DNA from: JANXVR01 sp034667405
Lineage (GTDB): Bacteria; Actinomycetota; UBA4738; HRBIN12
Length of the DNA: 64,000 nt
Direction: 5' to 3'
NCBI GenBank assembly: GCA_034667405.1
Contig: JAXDJX010000018.1
Span: 280,273 to 344,272 of the forward strand
In this document: piece by piece, positions 1-12,777 of the stretch
Layout of the letters: every line of letters begins with the position of its first letter
How positions within the stretch are numbered: the stretch's first letter is position 1
Notes under the pieces: model-generated
What the model saw: the letters and a program-made list of their open reading frames with translations, nothing else
Databases searched by the model: none
What the model was told of the DNA's origin: nothing
Made by a program: the position numbers and the translations under genes

Positions 1-167
1 CGAACCAGTGAGGCCGAGGCCCGAGCGCCGAGCGCCAAGGACAGACCGACGGTGACCATGGTCTTGCCGGCTCCCGTCTCCCCCGTGAGCACGTTCAAGC
101 CCGGGTGGAGTTCGATATCGAGGTCGTCGATGACCCCCACGTCCGTGATGTGCAATTCCCGCAGCAT
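1..167 (-). CDS. recN: DNA repair protein RecN, N-terminal fragment (cut by window edge)
   Basis: RecN is an SMC-like ATPase that binds DNA ends during double-strand break repair. Only the first 55 codons are inside the window. They begin MLRELHITDVGVIDDLDIEL and contain the Walker A motif GETGAGKT at about residues 33-40, followed by the SLALGARAS stretch typical of RecN. The ATG lies 10 bases after the nadK stop codon, and the preceding GGCGGGGGATAGGA can serve as a ribosome binding site, so recN is co-transcribed with nadK and tlyA. That order (tlyA-nadK-recN) is common in actinobacteria. Identity is clear from the N-terminus; the rest of the protein cannot be judged. Confidence 0.93.
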   Translation of the reverse strand, partial: MLRELHITDVGVIDDLDIELHPGLNVLTGETGAGKTMVTVGLSLALGARASASLV

Positions 168-177
168 CGCGGCGATC

Positions 178-1029
178 CTATCCCCCGCCACCGACATCAT
201 CGTCGCCGGGCAGACCGAACTTCCCCCGAACCCGGGACATGAAGCTCGACGCCGGATCGCCACGGACGAACAGCGACGGTTGATCGGCAGCGCGGATCCT
301 CAAGCGGGAGCCAACAGGAAGTTCGATCGATTCGCGCCCATCGGCCGACAGCAGACCGGGCTCCTCCCCGACCACCTGGATCGTCACGATCTGGTCGGCC
401 CCTAAGACGAACGACCGGTCGAACACCATGTGCGGGGCAACCGGTGTCAGGACCAGGCACGGGACCGTCGGACTCACGATCGGCCCGTGCGCAGAGAAGG
501 AATACGCCGTGCTCCCGGTGGGCGTGGCAGCGATCACCGCGTCCGCAGAGAACGTCGTCACGTACGCGCCGTCGACCCGAACGTCGAGACGGATCAGGCG
601 GTGACGAGCTCGCTTCTCAACCATGAACTCGTTCAGGGCCCATTGCGGCTCGAACATGACGCCCCCGTCCGGTTCCGCGGTGACTGCCAGGCGCTCCTCG
701 ATCTGGACCAGCCCCGCCAGCGCCCGCTCGATGATCGTCGCGGCCTGCTCGGGCTCGACCTCGGTGAGGAACCCAAGGCGTCCCACCTTCACACCCAGTA
801 CGGGACTCCCGACGGCTGAGGCGACGCGGGCGGCGCGCAGGAACGTTCCGTCTCCACCGATCGAGACGACCAGATCGAATGTGCCGCGAGCGATGCTGCC
901 GCCGTCCTCATCCCAGGGCAATCGTGTCGAGGTCGCACCCATGGCGTTCAATCGGACCTCGAGTTCGTCTGCTTCGCCGACGGCACTTGCCCGCCCCTCA
1001 TGCACCACCAAGCCCACCCGCGCCTTCAC
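178..1029 (-). CDS. nadK: NAD(+) kinase
   Basis: Cytosolic ATP/polyphosphate-NAD kinase that phosphorylates NAD to NADP. The 283-residue protein has the diagnostic GGDGT motif (residues 58-62), the NE pair (N133-E134) that contacts the nicotinamide ribose, and TPTGSTAYS (169-177). The GTG start was chosen because it forms a 4-base GTGA overlap with the tlyA stop and puts the beta1 strand VGLVVHEGR at the N-terminus; the open frame continues upstream only as a shadow of tlyA. The length is normal for the family. It is the middle gene of tlyA-nadK-recN, and the short overlap implies translational coupling to tlyA. Confidence 0.96.
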   Translation of the reverse strand: MKARVGLVVHEGRASAVGEADELEVRLNAMGATSTRLPWDEDGGSIARGTFDLVVSIGGDGTFLRAARVASAVGSPVLGVKVGRLGFLTEVEPEQAATIIERALAGLVQIEERLAVTAEPDGGVMFEPQWALNEFMVEKRARHRLIRLDVRVDGAYVTTFSADAVIAATPTGSTAYSFSAHGPIVSPTVPCLVLTPVAPHMVFDRSFVLGADQIVTIQVVGEEPGLLSADGRESIELPVGSRLRIRAADQPSLFVRGDPASSFMSRVRGKFGLPGDDDVGGGG

Positions 1030-1817
1030 GCGAGTGCCATCCCCTCGGCGAGCGCGGCCTCCACGTCGGGTTCGCCACGCTGCTGACCGGCCCCGGCAAG
1101 GAGCAGGAATTCGATGTTCCCCGAGGGTCCGGGCAGCGGCGATGCCATGAGCGCACTCCCGAAGATCCCTGCCGAAGCGAACGACGCCAAGACGCGGTCC
1201 AGGACCCCTCGCCATACGGACGGATCCCGCACAACACCACCGCTCCCGACATCCTTGCGCCCCGCCTCGAACTGCGGCTTCACCAGGGTCAGGAAGGTCG
1301 CGTCCGCCGCACCGATCTCCGTCAAGGCGGGCAGCACCACGGTGAGCGAGATGAACGATAGATCGGCCACGATCAGGCCGGGGCGGTACGGGAGAAGTTC
1401 GGGGCGCAGATCCCTGATGTTCGTTCGTTCGAGCAGGGTGATGCGCTCGTCGCTCCGGAGCGCCCAGTCGAACTGCCCGTATCCGACGTCTACCGCAACC
1501 ACGTGCGCCGCACCGGCCTGGAGCAGGCAATCCGTGAACCCGCCGGTCGAGGCCCCCGCGTCCAGCGCGTTCGCTCCGCGCGGATCGACGTCGAACCGTT
1601 CCAGGGCGGCCTGCAGTTTGTCGCCACCCCGCGAGACGAACCGCCGCGGTGGCCCCGCCAGTCCCAGCGCTTGATCTTCCCCCACCATCGTCGCGGGTTT
1701 TGCTGCGACCGAGCCGCCGACCAGCACCAACCCTTTGCGAACGGCCTCCTGTGCCTCAGCACGGCTGGCGGCGAGACCGCGCCGCACCAACTCGGTATCC
1801 AAGCGGCGGCGCGCCAT
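1026..1817 (-). CDS. tlyA: 16S/23S rRNA 2'-O-methyltransferase TlyA
   Basis: TlyA-family enzyme that 2'-O-methylates cytidines in 16S and 23S rRNA; in mycobacteria this modification makes ribosomes sensitive to capreomycin. The protein is 263 residues, the usual size. Residues 1-60 form an S4 RNA-binding domain (RLDTELVRRGLAASRAEAQ), followed by VSRGGDKL (61-68, with the catalytic-set Lys) and an FtsJ-like SAM-binding loop DAGASTGGF (86-94). A later VKPQFE carries another Lys-Glu pair of the KDKE set. It starts immediately upstream of the phasin-like gene's stop (no gap) and overlaps nadK by 4 bases. Function is inferred from family; activity on both subunits is not visible from sequence. Confidence 0.95.
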   Translation of the reverse strand: MARRRLDTELVRRGLAASRAEAQEAVRKGLVLVGGSVAAKPATMVGEDQALGLAGPPRRFVSRGGDKLQAALERFDVDPRGANALDAGASTGGFTDCLLQAGAAHVVAVDVGYGQFDWALRSDERITLLERTNIRDLRPELLPYRPGLIVADLSFISLTVVLPALTEIGAADATFLTLVKPQFEAGRKDVGSGGVVRDPSVWRGVLDRVLASFASAGIFGSALMASPLPGPSGNIEFLLLAGAGQQRGEPDVEAALAEGMALA

Positions 1818-2234
1818 TCAGCCCCGCGCGGGGGTGTCGGCGGCCTTCTTCCCCGAGGCCGAGCTCGTTGCTTTGGACGCCGGCTTCCGTGCCGCCTTCG
1901 CACCGGTTGTCGTTCGCGTCGCCGCAGTCTTTCCCGACGCGGACGCCCGCTTGTCAGCCGCCCGCTCCAAGGCCCGGACGCGCTTCTTCAGGGTCTCAAG
2001 TTCGTTCTGTGTGGCGATACCGACCGCCCCCACCTGGCTCGACACTTCCCGACGAACGAACTCCTTCAGGCGTTCGCGGTTCTTCTGCGACCAGTCGAGG
2101 ATGTCGGCGGCCGACTTCGCGACCTGATCCTTGGCGGCACCCGGGCCGGCCAAGTTCTTCGCGAGCGATCGAGCCCGCGCCGGAGTGAGTTCGCCGATCG
2201 TGGCTTCGATGGTCTTCCGGAGATCGTCGAGCAT
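1818..2234 (-). CDS. coiled-coil, Lys/Ala-tailed phasin-like protein
   Basis: A 138-residue protein I cannot assign to a firm family. Residues 1-90 are amphipathic and helical (LDDLRKTIEATIGELTP, then a heptad-like ELETLKKRVRALERAADKR coiled coil). Residues 95-138 are a low-complexity tail rich in Lys, Ala, Ser and Thr, like those of PhaF/PhaI phasins or histone-H1-like proteins. The start was chosen at the ATG preceded by GGAGG (about 7 bases upstream) rather than the longer open frame. A -10-like TATGCT lies at 2260-2265. It sits directly upstream of tlyA with zero spacing, so it heads this operon. It could be a granule- or nucleoid-associated protein; the role is unproven. Confidence 0.75.
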   Translation of the reverse strand: MLDDLRKTIEATIGELTPARARSLAKNLAGPGAAKDQVAKSAADILDWSQKNRERLKEFVRREVSSQVGAVGIATQNELETLKKRVRALERAADKRASASGKTAATRTTTGAKAARKPASKATSSASGKKAADTPARG

Positions 2235-2259
2235 GGGAGCCTCCTTCGCTGGGCACCTG

Positions 2260-2265
2260 AGCATA
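2260..2265 (-). promoter_or_regulatory. probable -10 element for the phasin-like/tlyA/nadK/recN operon
   Basis: TATGCT on the minus strand, 26 bases before the ATG at 2234. A GGAGG ribosome binding site lies between. It is placed where a promoter is needed, in the 51-base gap after the HAD gene. No clear -35 box is seen. Confidence 0.45.
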
Positions 2266-2285
2266 CTCCGACCCCCCGGCCGGGC

Positions 2286-3059
2286 TTATCCCGGGAACAG
2301 GTCGCGAAGGTCCTCGGCTACGAACGTGGGGCGTGGCGCATCTCCCACCAGGTCGGCTCTGGCCGTGACCCCCGTGAGCACCAGGAGCGAATCCCACCCC
2401 AGCCCCAGGGCGCCGGCGATGTCGGTGTCCAACCGGTCACCCACGACGAGCGGCACGCCTCCACCGCCGCGCTCGCGAGCCGCTTCCAGGAGTGGGGCCG
2501 CCGGCTTCCCGATGACCTCCGCCGTTCGACCCGTCGTGGCCTCGACGGCAGCGAGCAGAGCTCCCGCTCCCGGCCAAAGCCCGTCCGCTGCGGGGAACGA
2601 TGCATCGGCATTGGTGGCGACGAGCGCCGCCCCGCGCTCCACGAGAAGGCACGCGCTGCGAAGCTTCGGGTAGTCGAGTCCCCGGTCGAACCCAACCACG
2701 ACCGCATCGACAGAGTGCGCTTCCTGTGCGACCACCTCGATGCCCCGGGCCGCCAGCGCCTGGAGCAGCCCGTCTTCGCCGATCACGAACGCGGTCCCGG
2801 CGCCACGAAGGGCCAGGAGCGTCGCCGTCACGACAGCCGATGTCTCCACCTCATCCGGTGTGGCCGGTATGCCGAGCGAGCTCAGGTGAGAGGCTACGGC
2901 CGCCTGCGTCCGACTCGAGTTGTTCGTCACGAACACGGGACGAACACCGGCGGCTCGGATCCGGGCCACCGACTCGGGTGCGTGCGGGATGGCGTCGTCC
3001 CCGCGGTAGATCGTGCCGTCGAGGTCGAAGAGGATGACGTCGTAGGAGGTGCCGATCAC
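2286..3059 (-). CDS. HAD-superfamily subclass IIA phosphatase (NagD/PGP-like)
   Basis: A 257-residue hydrolase of the HAD-IIA group. Motif I is FDLDGT (residues 11-16, nucleophile Asp12 and acid Asp14), motif II is VFVTNNSS (43-50), motif III is the Lys in EVIGKPAA, and motif IV is VVGDRLDTDIAGA. The C2 cap of NagD-like enzymes lies between motifs II and III. Substrates in this group are small phosphates such as 2-phosphoglycolate, glycerol phosphate or nucleotides; the sequence does not tell which. GTG start, overlapping the TPR gene's stop by 4 bases (GTGA). The neighbour order TPR-HAD-x-tlyA matches, from memory, the mycobacterial locus. Confidence 0.9.
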   Translation of the reverse strand: MIGTSYDVILFDLDGTIYRGDDAIPHAPESVARIRAAGVRPVFVTNNSSRTQAAVASHLSSLGIPATPDEVETSAVVTATLLALRGAGTAFVIGEDGLLQALAARGIEVVAQEAHSVDAVVVGFDRGLDYPKLRSACLLVERGAALVATNADASFPAADGLWPGAGALLAAVEATTGRTAEVIGKPAAPLLEAARERGGGGVPLVVGDRLDTDIAGALGLGWDSLLVLTGVTARADLVGDAPRPTFVAEDLRDLFPG

Positions 3060-3430
3060 GCGGTGAGCCGCTCCAGCACGTCCCGATAACTGGATTCCTC
3101 CGGTTTGAGCGCAACCGCGAGCTTGGCGTGGGCCACCGCACGCCCGGACTGACCCGAGCGTTCGCAGGCAAGGGCGAGAGCGAAATGCCCGTAGTCGTCG
3201 CTCGGATCCAGTTGCACCGCTTTGGCGAACTCGCGCCTGGCCCTCCCGAATCGTCCCGACAGATAGTGCGCCCGTCCCAGCGCTTCGCGGATGGATGCTT
3301 TGTCGGGTTCGAGGAGTTTGGCGCGACCCAAGACCACTGCGGCTGCGTGCGCGTCGCCGCGTTGGAGCAGCGCCCGACCGCGGACGTACAGGTCGTATGC
3401 CGCCCCTGGCTCTGGTCGGCTGTTATACAA
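3056..3430 (-). CDS. small TPR-repeat protein
   Basis: A 124-residue protein built of about three tetratricopeptide repeats (AYDLYVRGRALLQRGDAHAA; IREALGRAHYLSGRFGRARREF; GHFALALACERSGQSGRAVAHA). No signal peptide or membrane segment, so probably a soluble scaffold. TTG is the only plausible start: upstream in frame there is no ATG or GTG before a stop at about 3464. The start lies 5 bases from the divergent DUF1015 start, so the two genes share one promoter region. It is translationally coupled to the HAD phosphatase (GTGA overlap), suggesting a joint function. Specific role unknown. Confidence 0.85.
   Translation of the reverse strand: MYNSRPEPGAAYDLYVRGRALLQRGDAHAAAVVLGRAKLLEPDKASIREALGRAHYLSGRFGRARREFAKAVQLDPSDDYGHFALALACERSGQSGRAVAHAKLAVALKPEESSYRDVLERLTA
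3424..3429 (+). promoter_or_regulatory. -10-like element for leaderless DUF1015 transcription
   Basis: TATACA ends 6 bases before the GTG at 3436 and there is no Shine-Dalgarno sequence, so transcription probably begins at or next to the start codon. The same spot read on the minus strand is TATAAC, just inside the TPR gene, making a compact divergent control region. Confidence 0.5.
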
Positions 3431-3435
3431 GATGC

Positions 3436-4620
3436 GTGCCTCGTGTCTTCCCGTTCGAAGGACTCACCTACGCCGAGATCGCCGGTCCGCTGGATCAGGT
3501 CACGGCGCCGCCTTACGACGTTATCAGCGACGCGCGCAGGCGTGAGTACCTCCTGGGGAGTCCCTACAGCGTGGTCCATCTGGATCTGGCGGAGGGGAGC
3601 GAGGACCCCACCGACCCCGGGAATCGCTACGAACGGGCCGCCGGCTGCCTGGAGGAATGGCAACGCAAGGGGGCGCTGCTGCGGGCCCCAACCCCGCGGT
3701 ACTACGCGTACGAGATGGCGTTCACGATCGACGACGCGCCCCGGAGGATCCGTGGCCTCTTCCTTGCCCTCTCACTGGAACCGTGGGGCGCCGGGGTGAT
3801 CCCACACGAACGGACGATGCCGGGACCCATCGAGGATCGTCTCAACCTGCTCCGCGCGACCCGCACCCATCTGTCCGCCGTCTACGGCACCATCGCCGGT
3901 CCTTCCGTGCCGCTGGGCGAGCTCTTGGAAGAGGTGACGGCGTCTACCCCTACTCACGACACCACAGACGAACGCTCCGTGCGCCACCGCATGTGGACGG
4001 TTCCCGTGCACCCCGAGATCGCGACATGGTTCGCGGATGCTCCGGTCCTCATCGCCGACGGCCACCACCGATACACGACAGCGTTGCGCTACCGCGATGA
4101 GATGCATGCCCAGCATGGTCCCGGACCGTGGGATCGCGTCCTTGCTCTGCTCGTCGACGCAGCGGCGGAGCACCTCCCCGTGCTCCCCTTCCACCGGCTT
4201 CAGCTCACGGGTACCGTTCCCACCGGTGGAGCGGAGGTCGCGAGCCTCGCCGACGCCCTCCAGGCCGTCTCGGATGATCCGCCCGTGGTGGCCGCCGTGA
4301 CCCGCGGCCCGGACGGCCCGCGGTACGCCGTGGTTCATCTGACGGGTGGCCCTCCCGCGGTTCGAGCCCTGCACGACGAACGACTGCGAGCAGCGACGGC
4401 GGCCGGCGACCTCGCCTTCACTCCGAGCAGCGACGACGCGCTCGCCGCAGTGTCCTCCGGACGCGCCGTTGCGGCGTGGCTACTCCCCGCGACCACCCCG
4501 GAACGGATCCGAGACGTGGTCGAACGGGGAGAGCGCCTACCCCAGAAATCCACCTACTTCTGGCCGAAACCCCGAACAGGGATGGTCATGATGCCCGTCG
4601 ACGACGCCTCGCCAGAATGA
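3436..4620 (+). CDS. DUF1015 family conserved protein
   Basis: A 394-residue protein of the DUF1015 family, widespread and uncharacterised. Recognisable family signatures are TAPPYDVIS near residue 20 and the central IADGHHRYTTALRYRDE block with paired His residues that could bind metal or act in catalysis. The protein is full length for the family. The GTG start gives PRVFPFEGL, the usual N-terminal strand; the open frame runs further upstream only across the divergent promoter. It is one of the few plus-strand genes here and converges with ssb (19 bases between the stops). No signal peptide. Function unknown. Confidence 0.9.
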   Translation: MPRVFPFEGLTYAEIAGPLDQVTAPPYDVISDARRREYLLGSPYSVVHLDLAEGSEDPTDPGNRYERAAGCLEEWQRKGALLRAPTPRYYAYEMAFTIDDAPRRIRGLFLALSLEPWGAGVIPHERTMPGPIEDRLNLLRATRTHLSAVYGTIAGPSVPLGELLEEVTASTPTHDTTDERSVRHRMWTVPVHPEIATWFADAPVLIADGHHRYTTALRYRDEMHAQHGPGPWDRVLALLVDAAAEHLPVLPFHRLQLTGTVPTGGAEVASLADALQAVSDDPPVVAAVTRGPDGPRYAVVHLTGGPPAVRALHDERLRAATAAGDLAFTPSSDDALAAVSSGRAVAAWLLPATTPERIRDVVERGERLPQKSTYFWPKPRTGMVMMPVDDASPE

Positions 4621-4639
4621 TGCATCCCGCACGAGGCCG

Positions 4640-4954
4640 TTAGCCCTGAGGGGGTTCGATCTTCTTGATACCCGTGGCGAGGACCTCTGTGAGACTCCTC
4701 GCTCCTGCCCCGCTCCGGTAGAACCGGCGGACCAGTTGGCCGTGCACGAGCACGGCGTCACCCTTCGCGATCCCCTTTAGAGCTCGTTTGCCGACCGTGG
4801 CGTGCCACGCTGCGACCGGGAGGGGGAGGAGGCGTTTGCCCACCTCCGGAACGGAGAGCCGGAGCTCGGTAACCTCGTCTCCCGACGGCATGCGCCGTTC
4901 CACCGGCTCAGCCGCCACGGTGCCCGCAAGCACCACCACGTTGACCGTCACCAT
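4640..4954 (-). CDS. short single-stranded DNA-binding (Ssb-like) protein
   Basis: A 104-residue OB-fold protein of the Ssb family: MVTVNVVVLAGTVAAEPVERR at the start, ELRLSVPE, AWHATVGKRALKGIAKGDAVLVHGQLVRR, and LATGIKKIEPP at the end. It stops after the OB fold: there is no Gly/Pro-rich linker and no acidic DDDIPF-type tip, so it cannot recruit partners as the main replicative Ssb does. It is probably a secondary, SsbB-like paralogue. The start is fixed by GAAGGAGG 6-8 bases upstream. A weak TACTGT at 5013-5018 could be the -10, leaving a leader of about 50 bases. Confident for family, not for role. Confidence 0.85.
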   Translation of the reverse strand: MVTVNVVVLAGTVAAEPVERRMPSGDEVTELRLSVPEVGKRLLPLPVAAWHATVGKRALKGIAKGDAVLVHGQLVRRFYRSGAGARSLTEVLATGIKKIEPPQG

Positions 4955-5063
4955 CGCATCCTCCTTCACACCAACGAGCCTGCAGGAGAGGTGACCGGCC
5001 CACGAGGAGGACACAGTACGCGGGGCGACCGACACGACTCGGCCGTGGACTCTCGGGGATGCC

Positions 5064-5591
5064 TCAGATGTCGAGGCCGGGCAGTCCGTTGGTCCCGAGG
5101 ATGAGCGAGATCGCCCCTCCGTGGTGCGTCTCATGCTCCATGAGGTGCCAGATCACCCATCCGCGAGTCGTGGATCGGTCGGCGCCGGCTTGAGGGAGCT
5201 GGACGACGAGGTCCTCGGGCGTCCACCGGTTGAGGCAGTCGTCGACCATGCCCCAGGTCTTGTGGAACGCGTCCACGATCTCGTCTGCCGCTCGTGGATG
5301 GTTCTCGTCGTCCTCCCACCCTGCGTCCTCGAGCGAAAGGTCCGGGACTGTCGTGCTCGCCACGCGAAACATGTCACGAGTGGCTCGGTCGCCCTCACCG
5401 AGGACATCGTGGAACCAATACGCCCGACTCCCCGCCATATGGCTGGCGATCTGCCAGATCGTCATCTCGACCGGGGACGTCCGAAGTGCCAGCTGGTCCT
5501 GGCTGAGCGTGCCGATGGCCGCTAGGAGCAGCCGTTGATGCTCAGCCCAACCCGCGTAGAACGACTGAAGGACCTCCCTGCCGGATGACAC
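5064..5591 (-). CDS. DinB-family four-helix-bundle protein
   Basis: A 175-residue DinB/YfiT-like protein. The metal-site histidines of this superfamily are visible: ASHMAGSRAYWFHD near residues 50-63 and WHLMEHETHHGG near 148-159. Many actinobacterial members are thiol (mycothiol)-dependent transferases or putative damage-inducible hydrolases; the substrate here is unknown. The GTG start follows TAGCGT and GAGGGG, so initiation may be leaderless or weakly Shine-Dalgarno driven. It is divergent from the metallo-beta-lactamase gene, with the two starts about 70 bases apart. No signal peptide. Confidence 0.85.
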   Translation of the reverse strand: MSSGREVLQSFYAGWAEHQRLLLAAIGTLSQDQLALRTSPVEMTIWQIASHMAGSRAYWFHDVLGEGDRATRDMFRVASTTVPDLSLEDAGWEDDENHPRAADEIVDAFHKTWGMVDDCLNRWTPEDLVVQLPQAGADRSTTRGWVIWHLMEHETHHGGAISLILGTNGLPGLDI

Positions 5592-5662
5592 CCCTCGACG
5601 CTACATCGAGATCCAGCGTCCTACTAGGGCCTCAGCGCGACCCTCTGACATACTCGCGCGTC

Positions 5663-6634
5663 ATGGAGCGTCGCGAACCGATCCTGTCCTCCGTCGGAGG
5701 AGGTATCACCATGATCGACACCGGCATGATCGGCGAACGCGAGCTCAACGCGGTGTACTTCATCCCTGGATCGAGCCCCACGCTCGTCGAGACCGGCCCG
5801 GGCGCCGACCTCCCCGTCGTGCTCGCCGCCCTGGCTGAACTCGGTGTGGAGCCTCAGGATCTCGCGCACATCGTCGTCACACACATCCACATCGATCATG
5901 CGGGAGGAGCCGGAGCTCTCCTGAGCCGTTTCCCCCGAGCATCCGTCTGGGCGCATGAACGCGGCGTGTCCCACCTCGTCGATCCAACGCGCCTGGTCGC
6001 GAGCACCGCGCGCACCTATGGCGAGGAACGCATGCAGCGTTTCTTCGGCGCGACCGAGCCGATCGCCGCCGACCGCGTCCGCACGGTGACCGACGGTGAC
6101 ACCATCGACCTCGGTGACCGGACCCTCACCGTGATCCACACGCCTGGACACGCCTCCCACCATGTGGCATTCCACGATGACGCCGGCGGAGCGGTCTTCA
6201 CCGGAGAGGCCATCGGCTCCTATCTCCCGTGGGGACCCGCCTTCCGTCCCGCGCTGCCACCCCCCGAAGTCGATGTGGAGCAAGCACTTGCGAGCATCGA
6301 GCGCATCGCAGAGACCCACCCGACCGAACTCCTCACCTCGCATTTCGGCGCCGTTCCGGCCGGCGTCGACGGCTGCGCCCGTGCTAAGGAGAACATCGTC
6401 TCGTGGAGCGAGGTGGTCCGGCAGGTCCTCCGCTCAGAGCCAGAGGCCCCTCAGGATCAAGTCGCAGCAGCCCTTGCGGCACACGCGGACCGTTCGTTCG
6501 CGGAGGAGACCGGTCGTCCGTTGGACGAGGAATCCGCCCGCTATGACGTCATGGGGAGCGTGGCGATGAACGCGACCGGCCTGTCCCGGTATTGGCGGAA
6601 GCGTTGGGAGCGCGAAGTGGTAGCGACCGATTAG
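5663..6634 (+). CDS. metallo-beta-lactamase-fold hydrolase
   Basis: A cytosolic hydrolase of the MBL superfamily, 323 residues from this start. It has the metal-binding THIHIDH motif (HxHxDH), then HTPGHASHH, a bridging Asp region and LTSHFGAVP near the end of the fold, followed by a C-terminal helical extension (ARAKENIVSWSEVVRQVLRSE) seen in glyoxalase-II-like proteins with unknown substrates. Two starts are possible. ATG 5663 is 8 bases after CATACT, fitting the leaderless pattern of this genome, and includes the conserved VGGGITMIDTGM strand. ATG 5711 has a GGAGGAGG sequence before it but would cut that strand. I prefer 5663. It overlaps the stop of the next gene by 4 bases, tail to tail. 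Confidence 0.85.
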   Translation: MERREPILSSVGGGITMIDTGMIGERELNAVYFIPGSSPTLVETGPGADLPVVLAALAELGVEPQDLAHIVVTHIHIDHAGGAGALLSRFPRASVWAHERGVSHLVDPTRLVASTARTYGEERMQRFFGATEPIAADRVRTVTDGDTIDLGDRTLTVIHTPGHASHHVAFHDDAGGAVFTGEAIGSYLPWGPAFRPALPPPEVDVEQALASIERIAETHPTELLTSHFGAVPAGVDGCARAKENIVSWSEVVRQVLRSEPEAPQDQVAAALAAHADRSFAEETGRPLDEESARYDVMGSVAMNATGLSRYWRKRWEREVVATD

Positions 6635-7317
6635 CTGAGATCGGCCAAGCGCTCGGCGGCGTCGAAGGCACCCGAGTCGTGCCGCATGATCTTCCTGAAC
6701 TCATCGGCCGCCTCCTCGCGGCGACCGGCTTTCGCGAGGATGTCGCCGCGGACGTACCACAACCGCAAGGTGTAGGGCTCGGAGATATCCTCGCGCGTCT
6801 TGGCACGCCCGAGGAACGCGAGCGCCTCCGCGTAGCGTTGCTGATCCGCCAGGGCCGACGCGGCCACGATCACCGCTTCGGCCTTGGCCTCGTTGGGCGC
6901 CTTCGATCGCAATTCCTCTTCTGCTAGGGGAACGGCCTCGCTCGGTTTGCCGAGCGCCCGAAGACAGTCCGCCATCACGTGGTTCTGGTCGGCACGTCCG
7001 CTCATGCGACGGTAGGCCTTGAGTTCAGCGACGGCTTCCTGCCACCGACCCGCGCCGTAGAGGGCCAAGCCCAGCACCTCCCGCACCGCGCCCGAACGCG
7101 GAGCGGCGGCCTTCGCCAGCAACGCCTCGGTGATCGCGACCTTCGCGTCGCCACGCTCCAGGAGATCCACCGCTCGAGAGAGCTTCGCGATGGCGATCTC
7201 CTGCTCCGCCGGCTTCGCCGATCGGCGGATCTCATCGAGGAGTTCCCGTGGGAGGGGCGGCTTCGCGGCACTAGGCGGGCGTCGGCCGCCCGAACGAGGT
7301 TGCAAGGCTTTGGGCAT
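6631..7317 (-). CDS. TPR-repeat protein next to the rRNA operon
   Basis: A 228-residue soluble protein. After a basic, Pro-rich N-terminus (about 1-35) come several degenerate tetratricopeptide repeats: ELLDEIRRSAKPAEQEIAIA, VREVLGLALYGAGRWQEAVA, NHVMADCLRALGKPSEAVPL, SALADQQRYAEALAFLGRAK and YVRGDILAKAGRREEAADEF. The start is the ATG with AGGAG about 6 bases upstream; a TACCCT -10-like box (7327-7332) lies 9 bases before it. In mycobacteria, as I recall, a similar TPR protein sits between tyrS and the HAD/tlyA genes. Here the rRNA operon lies between this gene and tyrS. Function unknown, probably a protein-interaction scaffold. Confidence 0.85.
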   Translation of the reverse strand: MPKALQPRSGGRRPPSAAKPPLPRELLDEIRRSAKPAEQEIAIAKLSRAVDLLERGDAKVAITEALLAKAAAPRSGAVREVLGLALYGAGRWQEAVAELKAYRRMSGRADQNHVMADCLRALGKPSEAVPLAEEELRSKAPNEAKAEAVIVAASALADQQRYAEALAFLGRAKTREDISEPYTLRLWYVRGDILAKAGRREEAADEFRKIMRHDSGAFDAAERLADLS

Positions 7318-7372
7318 GAGGCTCCTAGGGTACGAAACGCGTGGACGACCAAGGCATGAGCCGGCGGAACGA

Positions 7373-7400
7373 CAACGGGCCGCCCGAAGGCGGCCCGTTG
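7373..7400 (-). terminator. intrinsic-type terminator of the rRNA operon
   Basis: A perfect 12-bp stem (CAACGGGCCGCC paired with GGCGGCCCGTTG) begins 8 bases after the 5S gene. In the RNA of this strand the loop is UUCG closed by a C-G pair, an extra-stable tetraloop. The following tract (GTCGTTCC) is poor in U, as is common in high-GC genomes. An equal-length stem with the same loop follows the pilin gene at 63741-63768. Confidence 0.8.
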
Positions 7401-7407
7401 TGAAGAA

Positions 7408-7524
7408 GTCCCGGCAGCGACCTACTCTCCCACCCAGTTTCCCAGGCAGTACCATCGGCGCGGGAGGGCTTAACTTCCGGGTTCGGGATGGGACCGGGTG
7501 TTTCCCCTCCGCCATGGCCACCGA
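7408..7524 (-). rRNA. rrf: 5S ribosomal RNA
   Basis: Conserved 5S landmarks on the minus strand: GGTGGCCATGGCGGAGGGG near the 5' end, CCCATCCCGAACCCGGAAGT, GCGCCGATGGTACTGC, and GGGAGAGTAGGTCGCTGCC near the 3' end. The length of about 117 nt is typical. It follows 23S after about 98 bases and precedes the operon terminator. Ends are accurate to a few bases. Confidence 0.95.
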
Positions 7525-7621
7525 AACATCGGTGACTCTTTCAGATCGGTAAGGATCGTCAGAGCGGTTGTTGAGGGTGCGTCCCTCGAGCAGAGCTCGG
7601 GAACTACGATAGCGAGCGCGA

Positions 7622-12483
<4,862 letters not shown>

Positions 12484-12777
12484 AGACTTGCAACAATCCC
12501 CGTCGCCCGAAGGCTCAAGGGTTCGTTATTCATTTGGAAAGCGGTCGACGTACGGGCAGGCACTGCCCTGGCCGACCATTTCGATCCCGCCCGAATATCC
12601 GGACGGTTTCAGTACTACAACCCTCAGGTGGTTCTGACGCGGCGAACCGCGCCATCTCCATCTGACGGAAAGGCACTGGCTTTTGTCACGCTGTTCAGTT
12701 CTCAAGGTGCGAAAGACGCAAGTGTCCTACCGCAGGCGGGGTTTTGGGCCTCGCGCAGAGGACTCTCGCGCTGACGT
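12484..12777 (-). other. 16S leader with antitermination-like element
   Basis: Pre-rRNA leader of about 290 bases between the promoter and 16S. At 12691-12710 the minus strand reads GCACCTTGAGAACTGAACAG, whose first part recurs in the 16S-23S spacer. By position and repetition it resembles the boxA/nut-type elements of actinobacterial rrn operons, where NusB (encoded in this window) would act. No open frame here is credible. Confidence 0.65.

Noticed and set aside
1503..3089. A 528-codon plus-strand frame opposite tlyA, the phasin-like gene and the HAD gene
   Set aside because: Shadow frame: no ribosome binding site, Arg/Pro/His-rich low-complexity product, and the opposite strand holds three recognisable genes.
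5711..5713. ATG 5711 as start of the metallo-beta-lactamase because GGAGGAGG precedes it
   Set aside because: The GGAGGAGGT also encodes Gly-Gly-Gly in the conserved N-terminal strand, and a leaderless-type start at 5663 keeps that strand. Left as an alternative only.
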